From Corynebacterium sp. p3-SID1145 (GTDB lineage: Bacteria > Actinomycetota > Actinomycetes > Mycobacteriales > Mycobacteriaceae): a stretch of DNA of 64,000 nt. The notes under the pieces are model-generated. The model did no database searches, was not told where the DNA came from, and saw nothing but the letters and a program-made list of their open reading frames with translations. Position 1 is the first letter of the stretch. Every line of letters begins with the position of its first letter. The position numbers and the translations under genes were made by a program. The DNA is taken from assembly GCA_025144245.1 (NCBI GenBank), contig JALXXC010000001.1, positions 1 to 64,000 on the forward strand, given 5' to 3'. Shown one piece after another: positions 8,444 to 17,426 of the stretch.

Positions 8444-10588
8444 GTGTCCAACACCATCACCCCGGACCTCATCCGGCTCGACACTGATTTCGGCGCCACG
8501 CCAGGCGACGTCATAGGCAACCTCGCCGAGCTCGTCGCTGCGGCCGGGCGCACCGACGAACCGAGCACGCTTGCCGATGCCGCCACCGCCCGCGAACTCA
8601 AAGCCGGCACCGGCGTCAACGGCAAGGTAGCCATCCCCCACTGCCGCACCGCCGCGGTGGGCGAACCCACTCTCGCGTTCGCCCGCCTGTCCCGGCCCGT
8701 CGATTTCTCCGGCCCGGACGGCGATGCCGAGCTCGTCTTCCTGATCGCCGCCCCTGAGGGCGGCGGCAAGGAGCACCTGAAGATTCTGTCCAAGCTCGCC
8801 CGCGCACTGGTCCGGGGTGAATTCCTCGACACCCTGCGCGCCGCCTCGACACCGGAAGAGGTTGTCGCGGCCGTCGATGAGGTGCTCAACGCTGCCCCCA
8901 AGAAGAAGGCCCCCGCGGCACCGGCAGCCGCCGGCGACAGCGCCGGATCCACCGCTGTCTCTGCCGCACCTGCCTCCCCTGCCTCCACAGGTGGCTCTGC
9001 TCCGGCCCCGTCTTCCGCACCGGCCGCAAAGAGGCGCATCGTCGCCGTCACGTCCTGCGCGACGGGCATCGCCCACACCTACATGGCCGCCGACGCCCTC
9101 GAGCAGGCCGCCAACGGGCGCGACGACGTCGAACTGCGCATCGAGCCCCAGGGCTCCTCCGGCGGCGACCGGGTCGACCAGGCGTTCATCGACTCCGCCG
9201 ACGCCGTCATCTTCGCCCACGACGTCGCCGTGCTGGACCGGGAGCGTTTCGCCGGCAAACCCGTCATCGATAGTCCCGTCAAGCGCGGCATCAACGAGCC
9301 GAACGCGATGATCGACGAAGCCATCGCCGCCGCTGACAACCCGAACGCCCGCCGCGTGCCGGGCGGTACCGCCGAACCGTCAGGAGAAGCGCAGGGAGAT
9401 GTGAGCTGGCCGAAGCGCATCCAGCAGGCCATCATGACGGGTGTTTCCTACATGGTTCCGTTCGTCGCGGCCGGCGGCCTCCTCCTGGCGCTCGGTTTCC
9501 TCGTCGGCGGCTACGATGTCGCCGACGGCTGGCAGGTCATCCCGCTCGACTACTCGCCCACCAACCTGCCGGGCCACGAGGTGCTCATCGACGGCGAGAC
9601 CGTCACCTTCGACCGCTCCGGCTGGTCTTTGTACTTAGGCGCGGTCCTCTTCGCCATCGGGAAATTGGCGATGCAGTTCGTGGTCGCTGCCCTGTCCGGC
9701 TACATCGGCTACGGCATCGCCGGCCGCCCCGGCATCGCTCCGGGCTTCGTCGGCGGCGCACTGTCCGTGATGGTCGGCGCCGGCTTCATCGGTGGTCTCG
9801 TCACCGGTTTGCTCGCTGGTTTCATCGCCTACTGGATCGGCTCGCGGAAGGTCCCGCGCTGGCTCGGCTCGCTCATGCCGGTGGTGATCATCCCGCTGCT
9901 GACATCGCTCATCGTCGGCCTGCTGATGTTCCTGTTTTTGGGCCGTCCGCTCGGCGCGATCATGACCGGGCTGCAAGGCTGGCTGGAGTCGATGAGTGGA
10001 TCGTCGGCAATTCTGCTCGGCGTGATCATCGGCCTGATGATGTGCTTCGACCTCGGCGGCCCCGTGAATAAGGCCGCGTACCTCTTCGGTACCGCCGGCC
10101 TGTCCGCCGGCACCGACGCAGCCTACGAGATCATGGCCGCCGTGATGATTTCCGGCATGGTCCCGCCGATCGCTCTGTCCATTGCGACGTTCTTGCGCAA
10201 GAAGCTGTTCACCCCGGCCGAGCAGGAGAACGGCAAGTCTGCGTGGCTGCTGGGCCTGTCCTTCGTGTCCGAGGGTGCCATTCCGTTCGCTGCCGCCGAC
10301 CCGCTGCGCGTCATCCCGTCGATGATGCTCGGCGGAGCCGCGGCTGGTGCTACGTCGATGGCTCTGGGCGTGGGCGCGAAGGCACCGCACGGCGGTATCT
10401 TCGTCATCTTCGCCTACGAGCCGTGGTGGGGCATGTTCATCTCCCTGGCTGTCGGCGTCGCAGTGGCCACAATCGCGGTGATCGCGGCGAAGCGACTCTG
10501 GCCGAACACCACCATCGAGCAGGCAGCGCAGAAGCACGCCGAATCCGCGCCTGACGCACTGGCCCCACACGCTCCTGCAGCCGCATAA
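8444..10588 (+). CDS. ptsF: Fructose-specific PTS permease EIIABC
   Basis: A 714-residue three-domain PTS permease in the order EIIA, EIIB, EIIC. The EIIA phospho-accepting histidine is H66 (VAIPHCR). After an Ala/Pro-rich linker, the EIIB-fru cysteine is C205 (VTSCATGIAHTYMAADA). The rest is a polytopic EIIC membrane domain. It imports fructose with phosphorylation at C1, feeding FruK. The start is GTG 8444 with AAAAGGAACC upstream; an open frame farther upstream overlaps fruK and is not homologous. Confidence 0.95.
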   Translation: MSNTITPDLIRLDTDFGATPGDVIGNLAELVAAAGRTDEPSTLADAATARELKAGTGVNGKVAIPHCRTAAVGEPTLAFARLSRPVDFSGPDGDAELVFLIAAPEGGGKEHLKILSKLARALVRGEFLDTLRAASTPEEVVAAVDEVLNAAPKKKAPAAPAAAGDSAGSTAVSAAPASPASTGGSAPAPSSAPAAKRRIVAVTSCATGIAHTYMAADALEQAANGRDDVELRIEPQGSSGGDRVDQAFIDSADAVIFAHDVAVLDRERFAGKPVIDSPVKRGINEPNAMIDEAIAAADNPNARRVPGGTAEPSGEAQGDVSWPKRIQQAIMTGVSYMVPFVAAGGLLLALGFLVGGYDVADGWQVIPLDYSPTNLPGHEVLIDGETVTFDRSGWSLYLGAVLFAIGKLAMQFVVAALSGYIGYGIAGRPGIAPGFVGGALSVMVGAGFIGGLVTGLLAGFIAYWIGSRKVPRWLGSLMPVVIIPLLTSLIVGLLMFLFLGRPLGAIMTGLQGWLESMSGSSAILLGVIIGLMMCFDLGGPVNKAAYLFGTAGLSAGTDAAYEIMAAVMISGMVPPIALSIATFLRKKLFTPAEQENGKSAWLLGLSFVSEGAIPFAAADPLRVIPSMMLGGAAAGATSMALGVGAKAPHGGIFVIFAYEPWWGMFISLAVGVAVATIAVIAAKRLWPNTTIEQAAQKHAESAPDALAPHAPAAA

Positions 10589-10659
10589 CCCACACTTTTC
10601 TCCTACGATGGAGCGCACACAGCGCCCATCTCGGCGCCACTGAAGAAAGGATTTCTCAT

Positions 10660-10929
10660 ATGGCTTCCAAGACAGTCAAGGTCGGCTCCACCGTGGGCCT
10701 GCACGCCCGCCCGGCAACCGTGATCGCAGAGGCGGCCGGAGAGTACGACGACGACATCATCCTCACCCTCGTCGGCGGCGACGAGGACGACGAGACCGAT
10801 GCGGCATCCTCTCTCATGATCATGGCCATGGGTGCTGAGCACGGCGACGAGGTGACGGTCACGTCGGATAATGATGAGGCAGTCGAGAAGATCGCGGCAC
10901 TCATCGAGTCCAACCTCGACGACGAGTAA
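10660..10929 (+). CDS. ptsH: PTS phosphocarrier protein HPr
   Basis: An 89-residue HPr with the active-site histidine H15 in GLHARPAT and a conserved Ser pair in DAASSLMIM. It passes phosphate from EI to the EIIA domains. It follows ptsF after about 70 bases, with GAAAGGA before the start. The EI gene (ptsI), which lies in this cluster in C. glutamicum, is not in the window. Confidence 0.96.
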   Translation: MASKTVKVGSTVGLHARPATVIAEAAGEYDDDIILTLVGGDEDDETDAASSLMIMAMGAEHGDEVTVTSDNDEAVEKIAALIESNLDDE

Positions 10930-10940
10930 GACGCGCTTCA

Positions 10941-10980
10941 GCACCGTAGCGCCGTGGCACCGTGGCACCGTGGCACCGTG
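10941..10980. repeat. Five tandem copies of an 8-bp unit
   Basis: The unit GCACCGTG is repeated five times (first two copies GCACCGTA and GCGCCGTG, last three identical). It begins 12 bases after the ptsH stop and before the ptsH terminator. Confidence 0.85.
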
Positions 10981-11030
10981 TGCTGCAGCCTCCTCATTCT
11001 GCGCGACCCGACCGACCGGGTCCCGCCCCC

Positions 11031-11059
11031 AAGCTCCGGCTTCCGGCCGGAGCTTTTTC
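11031..11059 (+). terminator. Rho-independent terminator of ptsH
   Basis: The 10-bp perfect stem AAGCTCCGGC / GCCGGAGCTT with a 5-base loop is followed by a T run on the plus strand. It touches the 3' end of the convergent HNH gene. Confidence 0.85.
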
Positions 11060-12143
11060 ATGCCCGGGCGCTGGTCCCGAACAGCGTTTCGGCCGCCCCG
11101 AACCGGTGGTAGTCGTTCTGGATGACTTTTCCGCTGGGCGACCGCCACACCGGGGCGCCCCGGATTCTCTCGATGCGGCCGCGCTTGTTCCGCCACGGGT
11201 CGTCGTCGTTGACGCGGTTGTGGTACCTGCACAACGGCGCGAGGTTGTCGAGGTTGGTCTCCCCGCCATATTTCCACGGTGTGATGTGGTGGATCTCGCA
11301 GTTGTCGGCTCCGTGACGGCATCCCGGCACCGGGCAGACGGGTGTGGCGGCGCGGATCAGATCGCGTTGCTTCTGGTTCGCCAGCCGCTGTGCGCGGTAC
11401 AGGTTGACGGGGCCTTCCTGCGGGTGGATGAGAGCGATTTCGAGTTCGTCGCTGAGATGTTCGCGGAGGAATTCGGCGCCCGTCGTTGTGGTGGCGTTGG
11501 TCAAGCCCAGGACAATGTCGTCGCCTTCGCCGCGCAGGATGCGCGCATACGCCGGCGGCGGCACGAGCAGCATTGGTCGCGCCGCTGCGGTCGGGATGCC
11601 TCCTCCGCCGCGGCGCATGCGCCGCAAGAAGTTGTCTGCCATCTGTGGTGCCGCTGGCTTCGACGGGTCGATGCCCTGCATGAGTACGTGCTCGAGGTCG
11701 GCGATGGATTGTTCGTCGGCGGTGAGCGACATGGTGCGCATCCCGCACCGCGAGGGCGAGAACCGGGCCTGTTTCTTCGACGGCTTCTTCTCCGCCGAGA
11801 TGAGGGCTTTCGCTTCACGACGAAGCGTCTCAAATTTCCCCCTCATCCCCAACAGCTCGTGCCGCAGCTCCCATTTCTCGCGGGGATTCTTGACAGCGCC
11901 CAGATGTTTCTCGATGAGCGCCAACTGATCGAGACTCATCTCCCCTTCGCGGGCGAGTTCTAAAGCGTGGCGCTGCTGCGCTGTCCACGCGGTGGGCCCG
12001 TAATAGGTGTGGTGGAGTTTGTCCCACTCGTCGATTCGACTCGGCTTGATGCCGGCGTGGAGAGCAGCGCGACGGTCGAACCCGGCGAGGGCGTCCAGCG
12101 CGCTGGTCGTCTCAGTGGCAAGAAGTGTGTCGAATGTGCTCAT
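11058..12143 (-). CDS. HNH endonuclease / 13E12-repeat (DUF222-like) protein
   Basis: A 361-residue protein with a helical N-terminal region typical of the actinobacterial 13E12/DUF222 group. A C-terminal HNH nuclease motif is present (CEIHHITPWKYGG, then LCRYHN), with Cys residues (PGCRHG and LCRYHN) placed for zinc binding. The start ATG 12143 (MSTFDTLL) is chosen because the upstream extension is not conserved. Such genes are common and multicopy in actinobacteria; their role is unproven. No terminal repeats or transposase accompany it, so I do not call a mobile element. Confidence 0.8.
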   Translation of the reverse strand: MSTFDTLLATETTSALDALAGFDRRAALHAGIKPSRIDEWDKLHHTYYGPTAWTAQQRHALELAREGEMSLDQLALIEKHLGAVKNPREKWELRHELLGMRGKFETLRREAKALISAEKKPSKKQARFSPSRCGMRTMSLTADEQSIADLEHVLMQGIDPSKPAAPQMADNFLRRMRRGGGGIPTAAARPMLLVPPPAYARILRGEGDDIVLGLTNATTTTGAEFLREHLSDELEIALIHPQEGPVNLYRAQRLANQKQRDLIRAATPVCPVPGCRHGADNCEIHHITPWKYGGETNLDNLAPLCRYHNRVNDDDPWRNKRGRIERIRGAPVWRSPSGKVIQNDYHRFGAAETLFGTSARA

Positions 12144-12193
12144 GCCTCGGAGACTAAAGGTTTCTCCGGCCCAATCAACTGCCGTCCGGAGAA

Positions 12194-12222
12194 CCTGTGG
12201 ATAGTTCACGGTTATCCACAGG
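12194..12222. promoter_or_regulatory. Perfect inverted repeat containing two DnaA-box-like sites
   Basis: CCTGTGGATA (12194-12203) and TATCCACAGG (12213-12222) form a 10-bp perfect palindrome around a 9-base spacer. The right arm includes TTATCCACA (12212-12220), an exact classical DnaA box. The left arm, read backward, is CTATCCACA, one mismatch away. It lies between uraA and the HNH gene. It could be a hairpin, a DnaA site pair, or both; there is no T run, so a simple terminator is less likely. Confidence 0.6.
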
Positions 12223-12241
12223 ACGCCGCGCGGCTAGTCCG

Positions 12242-13531
12242 TTAATCCGTCTTGGGGAGGAGGCGTCCCTCGCCGAGGTGGGTATAGGCCCAGCGCATGA
12301 GCGGGTACAGCACGATGATGCCGATGGAGCCCAGCGCGATGCCTTCGAGGGTGACGTTGCCGATCTCGAAGGTGAGGTTGCCGATGCCCACGATGAGCGC
12401 GACTGCCGCCATCGTGAGGTTGACGGGGTTGTTGAAGTCGACCTTGTTGTCCTGCCAGATTCGCACGCCCAGCATGCCGATCAAACCGTAGAGCACCAGG
12501 CACGCACCTCCGAGGACTCCAGCGGGAATCGTGAAGATGAGGGCGCCGAATTTGGGCACGAAGGCCAGCATAATGGCGAAGACTGCGGCGACCCAGTACG
12601 CGGCGGTCGAATAGACGCGGGTGGCGGCCATGACACCGATATTCTCCGCGTAGGTGGTGGTGCCGGAGCCGCCGAAGGCGCCGGCAAGACTGGTGGCCAC
12701 TCCGTCGCCGATCAGCGCGGGGCCGGCAAGGTCATCGAGGTCGCGGCGGGTCATCTCGGCGACAGCCTTGACGTGTCCGACGTTCTCGGCGATGAGCACA
12801 ACGAGCACCGGCAGCGTGACCAGGATGGCGGAGAGGTGGAATTCGGGGGCGTGGAAGGTCGGCACGCCGATCCAGGGAGCGGCGGCGATAGTGGCGCCGG
12901 CGTCTTCGGAGAGGTTGCCGGTCAGTGCGGCGAATACCCAGCCGGTGACCACACCGATCAGGATGGACAGGCGCGAGGCCATTCCGCGCAGGCAAGCGGT
13001 GGCGATGAGGATGGCGGCGAGGGTGACCAGACCGACGGCGGGCTGGGTCTGCGTGTTGACGACAGCGGTGGGCGCGAGGTTCAGGCCGATCAACGCAACA
13101 ATCGCGCCGGTGACCACAGGCGGCATGACGGCGTCGATGACGCGCTTGCCCGCCCACGTGACCAGCAGTCCCACACCGATGAGCGCGAGACCCGTGATCA
13201 GGATGCCGCCGAGCTGCGCGCCGATGCCATGCTGCTGCGACGCCGTCAGCGGAGCGATGAAGGCGAACGACGATCCCAGGTAACTCGGCAACCTGTTGCG
13301 GGTGAAGAGCAGGAAGATGATGGTTCCCAGCCCGGAGAACAGCAGCGTGGTGTTCACCGGGAAGCCGGTCAAGGTGGGCACGAGCAAAGTCGCACCGAAC
13401 ATTGCGATAACGTGCTGCATGCCGATGCTGATCGTGCGCGACCAGCTCAGACGCTCTTCAGGGGCGACGACGGAACCGGGACGGATGGTCTTGCCGTCGC
13501 CGTGGACGGTCCAGGAAGGAATGAAGCTCAC
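12242..13531 (-). CDS. uraA: Uracil permease (nucleobase:cation symporter 2 family)
   Basis: A 429-residue polytopic membrane protein with the N-terminal block RTISIGMQHVIAMFGATLLV typical of UraA-type permeases and about 12-14 hydrophobic segments. The region near GGSGTTTYAENIGVMAATRV is the conserved substrate-binding segment of the family. It imports uracil with cations. It sits upstream of hflX and downstream of the pts genes as in other corynebacteria. Xanthine specificity is possible, but the sequence looks like the uracil branch. Confidence 0.88.
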   Translation of the reverse strand: MSFIPSWTVHGDGKTIRPGSVVAPEERLSWSRTISIGMQHVIAMFGATLLVPTLTGFPVNTTLLFSGLGTIIFLLFTRNRLPSYLGSSFAFIAPLTASQQHGIGAQLGGILITGLALIGVGLLVTWAGKRVIDAVMPPVVTGAIVALIGLNLAPTAVVNTQTQPAVGLVTLAAILIATACLRGMASRLSILIGVVTGWVFAALTGNLSEDAGATIAAAPWIGVPTFHAPEFHLSAILVTLPVLVVLIAENVGHVKAVAEMTRRDLDDLAGPALIGDGVATSLAGAFGGSGTTTYAENIGVMAATRVYSTAAYWVAAVFAIMLAFVPKFGALIFTIPAGVLGGACLVLYGLIGMLGVRIWQDNKVDFNNPVNLTMAAVALIVGIGNLTFEIGNVTLEGIALGSIGIIVLYPLMRWAYTHLGEGRLLPKTD

Positions 13532-13575
13532 AGGCTCCTAAATTTAGCACCCGGCTCGCCGTGGACGAATTCGTT

Positions 13576-15063
13576 CTAGTCCACAACGAACTCGGCGAAT
13601 TGGTGGGCGAGGACGCGGGGCAGGCGGACGTCGATAAGCGTGCCCTCCTCCTTGTAGTCCTCGCTGCGCACGGTGCCCTCCTCGTGGAGGCGGGAGATGA
13701 TGTCGCCGCGGGTGTACGGCACCAGCATGGTCACGTGCGCATCGAGAGTGTTGAGGAACATCTCGATGCGGCCCTCGAGCTCCGGAATGCCCTCACCGGT
13801 GCGGGCGGAGACGAAGACGACGTCGCGCCGGGAGTCGTCGAACGCGTGGCGCAGCTCCGCCAGCACGACGGGGTCGGCGCAGTCGATTTTGTTCACCACG
13901 ACGATCTCGGGCGGGATCTCATCACCGGTATCGCGCGTGATCTCGGCGAGGACGTCGTTGACCGCCTTGATCTGCTTCAGCGGGAACGGATCGGACCCGT
14001 CGACGACGTGCAGCATCAGGTCGGCGCCGGCGACCTCCTCAAGGGTGGACTTGAACGCTTCGACGAGCTGCGTCGGAAGGTGGCGCACGAAGCCGACGGT
14101 GTCGGTGAGGACGACAGTGCGGCCGTCGGCGAGCTCGGCTTTGCGTGTCGACGGATCCAGTGTCGCGAACAACGCGTCCTCCACCAAAACGCCCGCATCC
14201 GTCATGGCGTTAATCAGCGACGATTTGCCGGCGTTGGTGTAGCCCGCAATCGCGATCTTCGGAATCGTGGAGCGTTGCCGCTGGGCGCGCTTGACGTCGC
14301 GGGCTGTCTTCATGCCCGCCAGTTCGCGGCGCAACTTCGCCATCTCGGAGCGCAGTCGACGGCGGTCCGCCTCGATGCGCGTCTCACCGGGTCCGCGCAG
14401 GCCCACGCCGCCGTTGGAGCCGGCGCGGCCGCCCGCCTGGCGCGACAAGTTGCCGCCCCAGCCGCGGGTGCGGGTGTACAGGTATTCCATCTGCGCGAGG
14501 CTGACCTGCGCCTTGCCCTCCTTCGACTTCGCATGCTGGGCGAAGATGTCAAGGATGAGCATGGTGCGGTCGATGACCTTGATTTTCAGCGCCTCCTCGA
14601 GCGCCACCATCTGGCCCGGGGAGAGCTCGCCGTCGCACACGACTGTGTCGGCTCCGGTGGCCGCCACGATGTCTTTGAGTTCGCTGACTTTTCCGGAACC
14701 GATGTAGGTGCCCGGGTCCGGCTTGTCGCGCTTCTGGTACAGCATTTCGACGACATCCGCGCCGGCTGTCTCCGCCAGTGCCGCGAGCTCGTTCATGTTG
14801 GCTTCCACTTCGGCGGTGGTGCCTTCGGTCCACACACCGATGAGGACGACCTGTTCGAGGCGCAGTTTGCGGTACTCGACCTCGTAGCCGTCCTCCTGCT
14901 CTTCGGAGCGGATGTCGGTGTCGCGGATGACGCGTCGGAAAGCGTTGCGCTCGGCGAGGTCCAGCGAACCGGTTGTCGGTTCGCCGAAGGCTTCCGCGAG
15001 AAGCTCGTCGTGGGTCGGCTGCCCGTCTGGTGTGGCGGGAGAGTGGGAAAACGTTTTCGTCAT
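13576..15063 (-). CDS. hflX: Ribosome-associated GTPase HflX
   Basis: A 495-residue HflX GTPase. The N-terminal HflX domain (GTYIGSGKVSEL) precedes a G domain with G1 GYTNAGKSSLINAM near residue 272, G3 DTVGFVRHLP and G4 NKID. HflX splits stalled or hibernating 70S ribosomes. The start ATG 15063 has AAGGA eight bases upstream. The frame is open farther upstream but is not conserved. Confidence 0.95.
   Translation of the reverse strand: MTKTFSHSPATPDGQPTHDELLAEAFGEPTTGSLDLAERNAFRRVIRDTDIRSEEQEDGYEVEYRKLRLEQVVLIGVWTEGTTAEVEANMNELAALAETAGADVVEMLYQKRDKPDPGTYIGSGKVSELKDIVAATGADTVVCDGELSPGQMVALEEALKIKVIDRTMLILDIFAQHAKSKEGKAQVSLAQMEYLYTRTRGWGGNLSRQAGGRAGSNGGVGLRGPGETRIEADRRRLRSEMAKLRRELAGMKTARDVKRAQRQRSTIPKIAIAGYTNAGKSSLINAMTDAGVLVEDALFATLDPSTRKAELADGRTVVLTDTVGFVRHLPTQLVEAFKSTLEEVAGADLMLHVVDGSDPFPLKQIKAVNDVLAEITRDTGDEIPPEIVVVNKIDCADPVVLAELRHAFDDSRRDVVFVSARTGEGIPELEGRIEMFLNTLDAHVTMLVPYTRGDIISRLHEEGTVRSEDYKEEGTLIDVRLPRVLAHQFAEFVVD
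13630..13639 (+). repeat. GTCGATAAGC decamer in hflX
   Basis: Exact copy, read on the hflX strand as Leu-Ile-Asp (CTT ATC GAC) near the C-terminus. Confidence 0.8.
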
Positions 15064-15178
15064 TGAGTCCTTATTGTCGCATGCCTGCAGGTTCAGGCAA
15101 AAAGGTCTGTCTCCGAAAACAACCGCCCGCTGCGGCGGATTGTTCCAAGCGTGCTCCCCGGCACTAGAATCAGGGGGC

Positions 15179-15952
15179 ATGAGCGACACGATCACCTCAG
15201 ATCTCTCCAGCATCGGCATGCGCTATCCGCGGTGGCAGGACGCCGTGGAGGCGGCCATCGCGTCCAACCAGCTCTCGGTGACGGGCGAGGTGCGCGGCGG
15301 GCAGCTGATCCAGTTCGCGGACCCGTCGGGCGCACAGCTGAACATTCTCGCGGTGGAGCCTTTCGCCACTTTCGCCGGCTTCGATTCCACGACCCGCACG
15401 TACGCGCACGTGACCATGGTCAACGATGTCGTCGGGCTGTGCGATGTCGTCGACCCGATGGGCAACGCGATCGCGTCCGTCACGGCGAACATCGCACAGG
15501 GGCCTTTGCTTGTCGACGAACCAACCCTCGAGTGGCAAGAAATGGGCTTCACCGCCCTCGCAGTGGCAGTTGACCGCTACGACAGCGTTGATGCCTACCT
15601 CGCAGCCACCGGGAAGACTTTGGGCTCTGTCGTCTCCGAAGGCGCCGAGCGCGTGAATTCCGGAGCCGCCTCAGCCCCGGACGCCGCCGCGAAATTCTCC
15701 GCGCGGGTGCTGGAGGCCGAGTACCGCACCAACACGTTGACCGGTGAGCGTTTCATCCACGTCTCCGTTGACGGGGCGTTCCCCTTCGACGTGGTCATGC
15801 CGGCGGGGGGCGACGCGGAAGACAGCCCCCTGCCGGAGCGCAATTCCGTCATCGCGGGAACGGCTGTTCTCGCGGGCCAGGTCGCGATGGCCGCCAGCTG
15901 CGGCGGCGGTTGCGGAGGCGGCGGCGGAAGCTGCGGTTGCGGCGGGCACTAG
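15179..15952 (+). CDS. Conserved hypothetical protein with Gly/Cys-rich C-terminal tail
   Basis: A 257-residue soluble-looking protein that I do not recognise. Most of it is an ordinary mixed alpha/beta composition, but the last about 20 residues consist almost only of Gly with four Cys and a terminal Gly-Gly-His (SCGGGC, then a Gly run, SCGCGGH). Such a tail could bind metal, form disulfides or be modified. The start ATG 15179 gives MSDTITSDLSS; GGGGGC precedes it, a weak ribosome binding site. It is divergent from hflX and is followed after 13 bases by a small membrane protein. Confidence 0.7.
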   Translation: MSDTITSDLSSIGMRYPRWQDAVEAAIASNQLSVTGEVRGGQLIQFADPSGAQLNILAVEPFATFAGFDSTTRTYAHVTMVNDVVGLCDVVDPMGNAIASVTANIAQGPLLVDEPTLEWQEMGFTALAVAVDRYDSVDAYLAATGKTLGSVVSEGAERVNSGAASAPDAAAKFSARVLEAEYRTNTLTGERFIHVSVDGAFPFDVVMPAGGDAEDSPLPERNSVIAGTAVLAGQVAMAASCGGGCGGGGGSCGCGGH

Positions 15953-15965
15953 GACGGGGAATCCC

Positions 15966-16481
15966 ATGGCCGGGAGTCGCCGCAACCGGGAGGCAGCTAT
16001 TTGGCTGACGCTGGCTCTTGTCGTCGCCATTTTGCTTGGCACGCGCATGGGCTACATCGGCCTGCTCATCGGCGTCGCCGTCGCGGCGGTGGCGTTCATC
16101 GGCTACCGCAACAGCACGGTGGACCCGGAGGTGGAGGCGTTGAAGTCGTCGCTGCGGGTCGCGCGCGACGACATCGCACAGGTGGTGGCGGAGTACGAGG
16201 ATTTCATGTCGGGGATCGGCCCCGACGCCCTCGCCGAGCGCACGTTGACGTACCGCGCGTTGGCGCAGCCGCACAGCGATATTCCCGCCATCGAGGATTT
16301 CCACTTGCGGCTCGGGTCGTCGCGCCGTTTCCTGGCGCGCGTGGACACGCATTTGGGCAACGACAACCTCGACCGCCGTGCGCTGGAGCGCATGATCAAC
16401 ATCGCCGACCAGCGCGCGTGCGATCTTGCGGTGTCCTGGGCCGACGCGCGGCGCGCCGCCCGCAGGTTGGGACCGGGCTGA
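15966..16481 (+). CDS. Small two-segment membrane protein, hypothetical
   Basis: A 171-residue protein with two adjacent N-terminal hydrophobic segments (AAIWLTLALVVAILLGT and GLLIGVAVAAVAFIGY). A charged helical cytoplasmic or extracytoplasmic domain follows. It starts at ATG 15966, 13 bases after the Gly/Cys-tail gene, so the two are probably co-transcribed. I see no catalytic motif. A GCTTATCGAC decamer lies just past its stop. Confidence 0.75.
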   Translation: MAGSRRNREAAIWLTLALVVAILLGTRMGYIGLLIGVAVAAVAFIGYRNSTVDPEVEALKSSLRVARDDIAQVVAEYEDFMSGIGPDALAERTLTYRALAQPHSDIPAIEDFHLRLGSSRRFLARVDTHLGNDNLDRRALERMINIADQRACDLAVSWADARRAARRLGPG

Positions 16482-16488
16482 GCTTTCC

Positions 16489-16498
16489 GCTTATCGAC
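16489..16498 (-). repeat. GCTTATCGAC decamer at the dapF stop
   Basis: Exact copy that covers the end of dapF. On the dapF strand it reads CGT CGA TAA GC, that is Arg-Arg-stop. Confidence 0.85.
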
Positions 16499-17426
16499 GC
16501 AGCGCCCCCAGCTCCACCTCTCCCCTCGCCACGATCACGGACGGCCCCGTCATGGTCGCTTGCCCGTCGTCGATGGTGATGGTCAAGGCACCGCCCGGGA
16601 CGTGGACGGTGACGGAGCCGTTCTCGATGCCGGCGTCGGCAAGCGCGGCACGCGCCGCGGCAACGGTGCCGGTGCCGCATGAGCGGGTCTCCCCCACGCC
16701 GCGTTCCCACACCCGCATGTGCACGGAACCGCTGGCGGTGCCCTCCTGCACACCCGTCATTTCGGTGAGGATTTCGACGTTGACCCCGTGCGGGAAGAAT
16801 TCGTGGTCGAAGGCAGGCTGGGTGAAGTGCGTCGCGGCGAGTTGCTCCGGCGTCATTCCGGGAATGACCGCGGCGAGGTGCGGGTTGCCCACATCCACAC
16901 CGAGCCCGGCGAAGTCGACCTCGCCCATGCGGGCAGTGGACACTCCGGTGACCTCCACCGGTCCCATGCCGACCTCAACCTCCGCGTGTGAGGGGCCGCG
17001 GGGGCCCTCACCGGCGAGGTCGCGGATGATAACGCGCTTGACGCCGGCGCGGGTATCCACGTCGAATTCGCGAGACGTCTCCAACCCCTGGGCGGCCAGG
17101 ACGTGGGCGAAGACGCGGATCCCGTTTCCACACATCTCGGCGACCGAGCCGTCGGCGTTGCGGTAGTCCATGAACCACCGCGGACCCGCCCCTCCGTCAC
17201 CTCCGTCGCCGCTGTCGCTGTCCCCGCCGGACGACCGGACCACGCGCAGGAAGCCGTCGCCGCCGATGCCGGCCCGGCGGTCGCAGAGGGAGGCGACGAG
17301 CTCGTCGGTCAAGACACCGAGGTCCTCGAGCTGGTCGTCGACGTCGACAAGCACGACGAAGTCGTTCTCCGTTCCGTGCGCCTTGATGAACGGCAGGCTG
17401 GACAAGTGATCCTTGTTGTTGCTCAC
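16491..17426 (-). CDS. dapF: Diaminopimelate epimerase
   Basis: A 311-residue DapF with the two catalytic cysteines in [12 protein letters not shown] and [13 protein letters not shown]. It interconverts LL- and meso-diaminopimelate for lysine and peptidoglycan synthesis. It is slightly longer than typical, partly because of a Gly/Asp/Ser-rich insert ([13 protein letters not shown]) after residue 60. Its GTG/ATG region overlaps the miaA stop by 4 bases, so translation is probably coupled. The gene ends in Arg-Arg-stop inside a GTCGATAAGC decamer. Confidence 0.96.
   Translation of the reverse strand: MSNNKDHLSSLPFIKAHGTENDFVVLVDVDDQLEDLGVLTDELVASLCDRRAGIGGDGFLRVVRSSGGDSDSGDGGDGGAGPRWFMDYRNADGSVAEMCGNGIRVFAHVLAAQGLETSREFDVDTRAGVKRVIIRDLAGEGPRGPSHAEVEVGMGPVEVTGVSTARMGEVDFAGLGVDVGNPHLAAVIPGMTPEQLAATHFTQPAFDHEFFPHGVNVEILTEMTGVQEGTASGSVHMRVWERGVGETRSCGTGTVAAARAALADAGIENGSVTVHVPGGALTITIDDGQATMTGPSVIVARGEVELGALRR

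Noticed and set aside
10941..10980. 8-bp repeats as a CRISPR or plasmid iteron array
   Set aside because: Units are too short and without spacers, and no replication gene is near.
11058..12143. HNH gene as part of an insertion sequence or prophage
   Set aside because: No terminal inverted repeats, target duplication, transposase, integrase or phage genes flank it; the neighbours are in normal corynebacterial order.
12197..13579. 460-codon plus-strand open frame opposite the uracil permease
   Set aside because: It is an Asp/Gly/Arg-rich antisense shadow; the minus-strand frame is a clear polytopic permease.
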